Assembly (NCBI GenBank): GCA_030743915.1
Contig: JASLRP010000042.1
Location: 1 to 7,067 of the forward strand
Length of the DNA: 7,067 bases
From: SAR202 cluster bacterium
GTDB taxonomy: Bacteria; Chloroflexota; Dehalococcoidia; Lucifugimonadales; UBA1123
Reading direction: 5' to 3'
Both the position numbers and the translations under genes were made by a program. The notes below the pieces were generated by a model. That model was not told the DNA's origin. It searched no databases and saw only the letters and a program-made list of their open reading frames with translations. This document shows, piece by piece, positions 1-4,281 of this stretch (its first letter is position 1; every line of letters starts with the position of its first letter).

Positions 1-261
1 CCCCCACCACAGATTCGACCAATTACACTTCAGACCCACGTTGGCCCCGCGAATCCCGGTTCTGCGAACCGGATGTTGGACCACCCATCCCAGATCGAAT
101 CGTTCCCCGACAGATTCGCCTTCTGCCAGGGCACCTGACAAAGCGTTGGCGCCCTTTTCCCTTTGATCCAAACCGCCACACTTCCGCTCTTCTAACCACA
201 CGCTTGTGCCTTCTGTTGGTGTCAGAACCAAACTGATTTGCGCCTGCCACCGATTTGGCAT
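1..261 (-). CDS. Possible partial open frame, unknown function, runs off left edge
   Basis: This frame begins with an ATG at 261-259 on the minus strand and stays open for 87 codons to the window edge, with an in-frame TGA 15 bases upstream of the start. The conceptual protein begins MPNRWQAQISLVL and is unusually rich in Trp and Gly near its end (WSNLWWG). I recognise no family. No good ribosome binding site precedes the ATG. Other frames here are also open for long stretches: a plus-strand frame is open to about 232, and an overlapping minus-strand frame of 84 codons lies at 23-277 but is Arg-rich and looks non-coding. Third-position GC is about 60 percent, which does not discriminate. If real, it would be the next gene downstream of the minus-strand pilin operon, about 300 nt after it. 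Low confidence. Confidence 0.25.
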   Translation of the reverse strand, partial: MPNRWQAQISLVLTPTEGTSVWLEERKCGGLDQREKGANALSGALAEGESVGERFDLGWVVQHPVRRTGIRGANVGLKCNWSNLWWG

Positions 262-563
262 GTTTCTGACATCTCACTTAGGATACACTGCCAGGCCCCT
301 GGCGGTTACGGGGCACCACCCTAAACAAGCCCGTGCAGACACCCACTTGCGTTGACATAAGAATACCTAGGAGTAAGCCTTATATGGGTGATAATCCGGC
401 TTCGACGCAATTATCAGAGCGTTATTACATAGAATGTGAGTGTAACAACCGGGTATTACCCGACATCGAGCGAGCGAAGGCGAACCTGATGTGATGCCCG
501 GAAAGTAGTCGATCGAGAACTGAATGGCAGAAAACCGCCCAGGAGTGTCAGTGTCCAGATCAA
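262..563. other. Intergenic region with clustered inverted repeats, no convincing gene
   Basis: These 302 nt follow the stop of the DUF11 pilin gene. I find no convincing coding frame: a minus-strand open frame at 367-615 begins inside the pilin gene out of frame and reads like a shadow. The region contains a GCCCC/GGGGC stem at 295-314 and three adjacent inverted repeats between 389 and 462, followed by further complementary segments to about 501. No T-tract follows any stem, so I cannot name an intrinsic terminator for the pilin operon. A TTGACA hexamer at 352-357 on the plus strand has no -10 box at acceptable spacing. Confidence 0.5.
389..462. repeat. Three consecutive inverted repeats
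   Basis: Three inverted repeats sit side by side. TGATAAT (389-395) pairs with ATTATCA (410-416), 7 of 7 bases around a 14-nt centre. GTTATTACA (421-429) pairs with TGTAACAAC (441-449), 8 of 9 bases around an 11-nt centre. CGGGTA (450-455) pairs with TACCCG (457-462), 6 of 6 bases around a single base. The last is too tight for a full hairpin and looks more like a protein-binding palindrome, although CCGGG (449-453) can instead pair with CCCGG (497-501) around an ACATC/GATGT stem (463-467, 488-492). Whether this is a structured RNA or a set of operators is not decidable by eye. Confidence 0.45.
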
Positions 564-1814
564 TCAGCGGGAAATTTTCCACTTGTTGGTGACATATGAA
601 CCATCGTTGGCCCACACTTCACCTGTGGCCGAAATCCCTCCGGACTGGGCAGTCGTCTCTGTGGCGCTCATGATTTGCACCAGTGCAGTCGGCCAGGTGT
701 AGATTGTGTCGGTGAACTCATCAATCGTCAGCCACACTTCATTGAAATAATCGCCGGCCGGCACGGTTGCCGACGCGTCGAACGTCAGGGTCCGAGTTTC
801 ACCAGACGGAATCTCGTAGTCAGGGGCGAAGTTCCAATCAAGGCGTTGGGCGCCCTGCTGGATCATGGTCGAAGGTTCCGCTCCAGTGATGTCTCCTCCA
901 ACGGTGCCAACAACGTATAGGAAATCTACGGGCAGGCGGTCTCGAATCTTGCTCATGTTCAAGGCCACATTGCCAATATTATCAATCGTGATGGTGTAAG
1001 TGAACGTCGTCGCCTCCCCACCCAACACTAAGCCAGTATCGACCACCTTGGAAACGCTGACCGCTGGACCTGAGCACAGGCTGTTGGCCGGAGAGCCCAC
1101 GGTGACCAGCGCGGTTTTGCCGGAACTGGTTTTCGTGCCACCAGGCTCTACCCAGGCCTCGGTGCAGTACGTGCCTTCAGCGACGGATGCCTCGACCATG
1201 AAGTACATGTAAACCGTCTGACCCGGCTCAAGCGATATGCCTTCGCTGGATATATCCCACGTCAACAGGCTTCCGGTGATCGAAGGTTCAGATGTCGTGA
1301 TCCCGGTTGTGGACACCGGCAGGTACGAAAATCCCGGCGGGAGTTCATCGTAAATGAGGTTGAGAGCTTTGGACTTATCGCCTCGGTTTTCGACGCTGAC
1401 AGTGTAGGTGAACTGGGACGACACGTCTGGAACCGCAGTCGACGGCGTTACAAGTACAGACGTCTGATGAGTCCTGCTGTTATCGAAATTTGGAGGCGGC
1501 GGGTCGCCCACAACGCTGGAGAGTTTGGTTACCGTCGTTGTGACTTGCTGACCGTTCAGAGTCACCGAGTATTCTACTGGAACTCCGGTCACCAGGCTGT
1601 CATTGAACCCGGTCTCGTAGGCCAGTCGATAGGCCGCGTCCTGGCTGGCCCCCAAAACTGCGTATTGCGTTTCCAGCGTGTCTGTTCCTTTTTTTGACTC
1701 CATACTCATCGTGCTGGCAAGACTCAGCGCGGCGGTCGTAAGGGGCACGACCAGTGCCATGAATGCCAGAGCCATCAGCATCGCTGAGCCTTTTTGTGAT
1801 CTCAATAGTTTCAT
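564..1814 (-). CDS. PilX/GspK-like pseudopilin with two DUF11 domains
   Basis: A 416-residue protein with a type III (prepilin-type) signal: short basic leader MKLLRSQKG, then a long hydrophobic helix from S10 to about A34. Cleavage is expected after G9. Position +5 of the mature protein is Met, not the usual Glu, as seen in GspK/PilX-type minor pilins that begin the filament. Residues 35-105 resemble the alpha-helical and linker part of PilX-like proteins, with a proline run at 105-108. Two tandem Ig-like DUF11 domains follow, at about 119-240 and 251-382, each with the FTYTVSVEN / FTYTITIDN type strand, a (D)(E/R)LP turn and a WDIS/WNFA strand. Two Cys (C217, C247) lie around the end of domain 1. 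The tail 383-416 is Ser/Gly/Trp-containing and unassigned. The ATG overlaps the previous gene's stop as ATGA, which suggests coupled translation. Probable role: surface or tip component of a T4P or T2SS-like filament. The exact name is uncertain. Confidence 0.85.
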   Translation of the reverse strand: MKLLRSQKGSAMLMALAFMALVVPLTTAALSLASTMSMESKKGTDTLETQYAVLGASQDAAYRLAYETGFNDSLVTGVPVEYSVTLNGQQVTTTVTKLSSVVGDPPPPNFDNSRTHQTSVLVTPSTAVPDVSSQFTYTVSVENRGDKSKALNLIYDELPPGFSYLPVSTTGITTSEPSITGSLLTWDISSEGISLEPGQTVYMYFMVEASVAEGTYCTEAWVEPGGTKTSSGKTALVTVGSPANSLCSGPAVSVSKVVDTGLVLGGEATTFTYTITIDNIGNVALNMSKIRDRLPVDFLYVVGTVGGDITGAEPSTMIQQGAQRLDWNFAPDYEIPSGETRTLTFDASATVPAGDYFNEVWLTIDEFTDTIYTWPTALVQIMSATETTAQSGGISATGEVWANDGSYVTNKWKISR

Positions 1815-2314
1815 TGCAGCGCCCTCAAGTATGAAAGAAGACTGCGGCTGACGCTGGCGGCTTCCAGCGTCTGAATCTCCAGATCGAACGTCAACAAGGA
1901 TCCTACCTGGGAAAATGCCACAGAGTTTACCCTTCTGGCGATGGTGAATTCAGTCCCATCGATATCGCGAATAAGAGTGGAGCCCTCCAGCGCATAGACC
2001 ACGGTATGCGGTCCGCCGGAGCCATCGACCCACGTCATTGTGAGTGTTGAGGTGGCTGCCGCGCCATCCACAAGGCTGGTCGTCTCGGCATTGACGGCGT
2101 CCACGCTGAGCCAACTGCCTCCGCGACGCAATTCCTGTTGGGCCGCCACCTTATATTGCCAAGTCCGCTGATACGAAGTGGTTTGAAACACGCCGGTCAT
2201 CATCAGTCCGCCGGCGACGCCAAGAATTGACATCGACACGACAACCTCAATGAGCCCGACTCCTCGTTCTTCCCGGACCAGGCCGATTCGTTTAGCCAAG
2301 TTATTGAGAAACAC
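1811..2314 (-). CDS. Prepilin-like minor pilin (GVGLIE-type N-terminus)
   Basis: From the chosen start this is 167 residues: a basic/charged leader of 18 residues ending EERG, then V19-G-L-I-E23 and a hydrophobic helix to about residue 43. This is the classic prepilin peptidase site with Gly at -1 and Glu at +5. The remaining part is a beta-rich globular domain with no family I can name; it resembles GspI/GspJ or PilV/PilW-type minor pilins only in general layout. Start choice: the longest frame begins with GTG at 2320, overlapping the upstream stop as GTGA. An AGGAG at 2320-2324 sits exactly 5 nt before a second in-frame GTG at 2314, so I prefer 2314. The 3' end overlaps the next gene by ATGA. 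It probably belongs to a minor-pilin complex with its neighbours and is processed by a prepilin peptidase not encoded in this window. Confidence 0.85.
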   Translation of the reverse strand: MFLNNLAKRIGLVREERGVGLIEVVVSMSILGVAGGLMMTGVFQTTSYQRTWQYKVAAQQELRRGGSWLSVDAVNAETTSLVDGAAATSTLTMTWVDGSGGPHTVVYALEGSTLIRDIDGTEFTIARRVNSVAFSQVGSLLTFDLEIQTLEAASVSRSLLSYLRALQ

Positions 2315-2316
2315 GA

Positions 2317-2745
2317 TCACTCCTGCGTCCTCAGTGTCTCGATCACGAGAATCTGACTGCCGTCACGAGTCACGGTCACAATTATCTTTTCTATCCTAGT
2401 GTCACCTGCGACGTGCTCCTGCGCCACGGCTGTCGACGCGTACCCAGGATCCAGGCCGCTTAGCGCCGCATATGTCGCCGGAGGTGTCTGATACGCGGTC
2501 GCAAACACCGATTCCAGATGGTTGCGCGCGATGTTCTCAGCAATAGCCGCTTCTTCCACAGTGGTCCCTGAAGCGCGGGCTGTCGAGAGACTCGCGGCCA
2601 CAGCAGTGCCTACAATTCCCAGTATGGATATGGCGATGATAGTTTCCGCCATGATGCTGCCGCGAGCGTTCAGCCGCGCACGCCCACACAGTAGCCTCAC
2701 CGCGCCCAGCGACATTCGCCTGATCTTTCTTGTTGTGTTGAACAC
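2317..2745 (-). CDS. Prepilin-like minor pilin (SIMAE-type N-terminus)
   Basis: A 142-residue protein with a long basic leader (RKIRR, GRARLNARG) followed by S30-I-M-A-E34 and the hydrophobic stretch TIIAISILGIVGTAVAASL. Gly29 would be the -1 residue and E34 gives the conserved Glu at +5, so prepilin peptidase processing and N-methylation are expected even though the usual FTLIE is replaced by SIMAE. The C-terminal part contains a helix (EEAAIAENIARNHLESVFATAY) typical of the pilin alpha-1 to alphabeta-loop region of GspI/PilV-like minor pilins. The start is GTG at 2745, with AAGGCGG (2754-2760) ending 8 nt upstream. An internal ATG at codon 11 is an alternative that would shorten the leader. 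It is the first gene of the minus-strand operon; its stop codon is immediately followed by the next pilin start. Confidence 0.85.
   Translation of the reverse strand: MFNTTRKIRRMSLGAVRLLCGRARLNARGSIMAETIIAISILGIVGTAVAASLSTARASGTTVEEAAIAENIARNHLESVFATAYQTPPATYAALSGLDPGYASTAVAQEHVAGDTRIEKIIVTVTRDGSQILVIETLRTQE
2320..2324 (-). promoter_or_regulatory. Shine-Dalgarno inside the end of the first pilin gene
   Basis: AGGAG forms the last codons of the upstream pilin gene and lies 5 nt before the GTG at 2314. It decides the start of the second pilin and implies coupled translation of the two genes. Confidence 0.55.
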
Positions 2746-2753
2746 TCTAGATT

Positions 2754-2760
2754 CCGCCTT
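2754..2760 (-). promoter_or_regulatory. Ribosome binding site supporting a GTG start
   Basis: AAGGCGG on the minus strand ends 8 nt before the GTG at 2745. It favours that GTG over the internal ATG ten codons later, before which the only purine-rich stretch (AGGCG) sits too close. Confidence 0.5.
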
Positions 2761-2765
2761 TCGCG

Positions 2766-2778
2766 CCCCATTTTGGGG
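2766..2778. other. Small perfect hairpin in the pilin leader
   Basis: CCCCA (2766-2770) and TGGGG (2774-2778) are perfectly complementary around a 3-nt TTT (AAA on the minus strand) loop. On the predicted pilin transcript it lies just upstream of the ribosome binding site. It has no T-tract, so it is not a normal terminator in either direction. Confidence 0.4.
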
Positions 2779-2786
2779 ATGTATCG

Positions 2787-2816
2787 ATTCTAGTGATGAT
2801 TACCTTCACCTGCCAC
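2787..2816 (-). promoter_or_regulatory. Candidate sigma-70-type promoter for the pilin operon
   Basis: On the minus strand a GTGGCA (2816-2811, 4 of 6 to TTGACA) and a TAGAAT (2792-2787, 5 of 6 to TATAAT) are separated by 18 nt. Transcription would start near 2780, giving a leader of about 35 nt that contains the CCCCA/TGGGG hairpin and the ribosome binding site. This is a consensus match only; no start-site data are available. Confidence 0.35.
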
Positions 2817-2860
2817 GGTACGAAAGTACCAGCGATACCAAAGCCAAACACCCGTTTGGC
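2817..2860 (+). promoter_or_regulatory. Paired hairpins, one with a GAAA tetraloop; possible structured leader
   Basis: GGTAC-GAAA-GTACC (2817-2830) is a perfect 5-bp stem closed by a GNRA tetraloop. Twelve nt later GCCAAAC-ACCC-GTTTGGC (2843-2860) is a perfect 7-bp stem. The segment AAAGCC (2840-2845), which overlaps the 5' arm of the second hairpin, can instead pair with GGCTTT (2869-2874), so two exclusive folds are possible. Read on the plus strand, the order GNRA hairpin, CAAAGCC, GGCCT recalls the core of c-di-GMP-I (GEMM) riboswitches. The invariant 5' GGCAAACC element and the GGGACGC spacing are missing, so I do not call a riboswitch. Read on the minus strand, the second stem is followed by only TTT, a poor terminator. 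Confidence 0.4.
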
Positions 2861-2875
2861 CTCCGTTGGGCTTTT

Positions 2876-2905
2876 GTCAGCTTCCGGTCAGGTTCATGTC
2901 AGGTT
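2876..2905 (+). repeat. Three direct repeats of GTCAGSTT with exact 11-bp period
   Basis: GTCAGCTT (2876-2883), GTCAGGTT (2887-2894) and GTCAGGTT (2898-2905) are spaced exactly 11 bp apart. A poorer fourth unit, GTTGGGCT (2865-2872, 5 of 8), lies in the same phase. One-helical-turn tandem repeats are the known layout of binding sites for OmpR/PhoB-family regulators (for example pho boxes). The last unit overlaps a possible TTGAGC -35 element (2904-2909) upstream of the regulator gene. They may also act on the divergent pilin promoter, whose -35 is 60-95 bp away. Confidence 0.55.
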
Positions 2906-2931
2906 GAGCGGGGGGCGCTAACTGCAACAAT
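2904..2931 (+). promoter_or_regulatory. Weak candidate promoter for the regulator-pilB operon
   Basis: TTGAGC (2904-2909, 4 of 6) and AACAAT (2926-2931, 4 of 6) are separated by 16 nt, about 65 nt upstream of the luxR-type start codon. Both hexamers are poor, which would fit an activator-dependent promoter given that the third direct repeat overlaps the -35 position. Other placements, such as a -10 at TTAAAT (2931-2936), cannot be excluded. Confidence 0.25.
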
Positions 2932-2985
2932 TAAATGGAAGAAAGTAATTCGCAATCGACTGAACAATGACACGGACCCATTTTC

Positions 2986-2990
2986 GGAGG
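2986..2990 (+). promoter_or_regulatory. Ribosome binding site of the LuxR-type gene
   Basis: GGAGG lies 7 nt before the first of two consecutive ATG codons (2998 and 3001). The spacing favours 2998, although the second ATG would also be acceptable. Confidence 0.6.
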
Positions 2991-2997
2991 TGGGGAG

Positions 2998-3324
2998 ATG
3001 ATGGCAACCGACGTAGCTCCAGCAGTCTCCAGTATCGATAATCGCAATCTGCTGATGAGCATCCTTCACATCAATGGCAGTGTGGTAATTCGTCCGCAGT
3101 CCACTGAAACCGCGACGCTGAACGCCGAACCAATGACCGACAGAGAAAGCCAGGTGCTGTCCTTGGTCGCTGAAGGCTTCTCCAACAAACTCATCGGCGG
3201 TGAACTGGGCATCTGCGAGCGCACAGTCAAGAATCACCTGACGTCAATCATGACCAAACTGAGAGCCACGGACAGGACCCACGCAGTGGTGACTGCCGTT
3301 CGTTTGGGATGGTTGGCAATCTAG
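2998..3324 (+). CDS. LuxR/NarL-family HTH regulator without receiver domain
   Basis: A 108-residue DNA-binding protein. Residues about 46-108 are a complete LuxR C-terminal-like helix-turn-helix: MTDRESQVLSLVAEG, the SNKLIGGELGICERTVKNHL recognition region, then IMTKLRATDRTHAVVTAVRLGWL. The family's key residues (RE near the start, TVKNH, KL, R-T-AV) are kept. The N-terminal 45 residues lack the Asp-rich pocket and Lys of a response-regulator receiver, and there is room for no ligand-binding domain. It is therefore a stand-alone HTH similar in size to GerE-type proteins. It begins the plus-strand operon 36 nt before the FHA gene and faces the pilin operon across the control region, so it is a likely transcriptional regulator of pilus genes on one or both sides. 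Its signal is unknown. Confidence 0.9.
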   Translation: MMATDVAPAVSSIDNRNLLMSILHINGSVVIRPQSTETATLNAEPMTDRESQVLSLVAEGFSNKLIGGELGICERTVKNHLTSIMTKLRATDRTHAVVTAVRLGWLAI

Positions 3325-3349
3325 CATCGCATCCACAGGCACTTTCCAC

Positions 3350-3354
3350 AGGAG
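3350..3354 (+). promoter_or_regulatory. Ribosome binding site of the FHA gene
   Basis: AGGAG sits 6 nt before the ATG at 3361, strongly supporting that start over the internal ATG at codon 32. Confidence 0.6.
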
Positions 3355-3360
3355 CGCACA

Positions 3361-4248
3361 ATGACCAACGGATTCACAGGCATTCGAAATTTCCAGGAAA
3401 TCCAGCCACCGCCGGGCTCACCCGAGGTCCGGCTGTCAGGAGGCCCAGCAATCATGGAAAAGGGAGCCCCAACAACGACCGAAACCCAGTCTCACACCGT
3501 GGTGGACGCCAACGTCGTCATCACCGGAGGCCCAGAAGATGGATACATCGTGCCCATCTCCAGTCGGGGCTTGACCATTGGAAGACTGCCAGACAATGAC
3601 ATCGTAATCAACGAACCCTGGGTGTCCCGCAAGCACGCCGAGATACTGCGAATCGGCAGTCAGCACCTGCTCAGGGACCTCTCGTCCGCCAATGGAACCT
3701 TTGTCTCAGATCGTCACATCGGCGGCAATAACCACTCGTTGGAAGATGGCGATCAGATCAAATTCGGACGCAGCCCTGTCCAATTGCTCTTTCGGTTCAG
3801 TGGCGCTGTCACGTTGAAGATAGGCAAAGAAAACATTCTGGAAGGGAGCGAGTCGGCGGCTCAACAATCGCCGATTCCTGAGGCTTTGGCAGCGCAAAAC
3901 ACGTTGGCGACAATGGAGCCAGTTCCCTTGGTCCAACAGCAGGCTCCCGTCATCGATGACCGCCCGGCTGAAGGATTGATCGAAGGGGACGTCCGGCTGA
4001 ATGTTCGGGCCGCCGGCGATCTTCGCAAGATGTTCCAGTTTGTTCACGAGCTGCGCCAGAACCCTCGTCTCAGAGTTCTGAGGTTGGCGCGGGGCGCTCA
4101 TCAGGACATTTCCATCTGGCTGGGGCTTCGAGAACAGGTTCCTCTGAGGGACCTTCTCTCGGCGATGAACTGTGTGACAGAAGTTGAACCCGGTGACGGC
4201 GAAAAATCGGCATCGGACAGAACATTCGACATCGCCCTTTCAGCCTAA
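3361..4248 (+). CDS. FHA-domain protein with an uncharacterised C-terminal alpha/beta domain
   Basis: A 295-residue, probably cytoplasmic protein with no signal peptide or membrane helix. Residues 1-50 are low-complexity, rich in Pro, Gly and Thr. Residues about 51-147 are a forkhead-associated domain with all hallmark residues: G74-R75, S89-R90-K91-H92 and N111-G112-T113. FHA domains bind phosphothreonine peptides, so it probably links the pilus system to a Ser/Thr kinase. Residues 148-205 are a Gln/Pro-rich linker. Residues 208-294 have a predicted beta-alpha-beta-beta-alpha-beta pattern (VRLNVRAA; LRKMFQFVHELRQN; LRVLRLA; ISIWLGL; LRDLLSAMN; VTEVE), like a ferredoxin-like or ACT-type fold. 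I recall similar tails in Chloroflexota proteins but cannot name the family. It lies between the regulator and pilB genes in the same operon, with 36- and 33-nt gaps. Confidence 0.85.
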   Translation: MTNGFTGIRNFQEIQPPPGSPEVRLSGGPAIMEKGAPTTTETQSHTVVDANVVITGGPEDGYIVPISSRGLTIGRLPDNDIVINEPWVSRKHAEILRIGSQHLLRDLSSANGTFVSDRHIGGNNHSLEDGDQIKFGRSPVQLLFRFSGAVTLKIGKENILEGSESAAQQSPIPEALAAQNTLATMEPVPLVQQQAPVIDDRPAEGLIEGDVRLNVRAAGDLRKMFQFVHELRQNPRLRVLRLARGAHQDISIWLGLREQVPLRDLLSAMNCVTEVEPGDGEKSASDRTFDIALSA

Positions 4249-4281
4249 CATAGGCAGGGTCGGAGTCAGTCAGGGCAATCA

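Noticed and set aside
352..385. A plus-strand sigma-70 promoter built on TTGACA at 352-357.
   Set aside because: The nearest -10-like hexamer, TTATAT at 380-385, is 22 nt away, and no gene follows on that strand.
386..408. Resemblance to the 5' end of tmRNA (GGGTGATAATCCGG followed by CTTCGACG).
   Set aside because: No matching acceptor-stem 3' end, no GGTTCRA T-arm, no tag reading frame and no pseudoknot series follow within about 350 nt, and the span would run into the pilin gene. A permuted two-piece arrangement also lacks the upstream acceptor piece.
367..615. An 82-codon minus-strand open frame beyond the DUF11 pilin stop, considered as a frameshifted continuation of that gene.
   Set aside because: The DUF11 protein already ends with a plausible C-terminus (WANDGSYVTNKWKISR), and the extra frame shows no DUF11 or other recognisable pattern.
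2801..2842. Partial likeness to the 3' half of a TPP riboswitch (CACCTG followed by CCAGCG).
   Set aside because: The required CTGAGA element is absent upstream and no thiamine gene follows.
2522..3001. A 159-codon plus-strand open frame spanning the control region.
   Set aside because: It is antisense to the first pilin over half its length, and the rest reads through hairpins, repeats and the regulator's ribosome binding site. It has no family resemblance.
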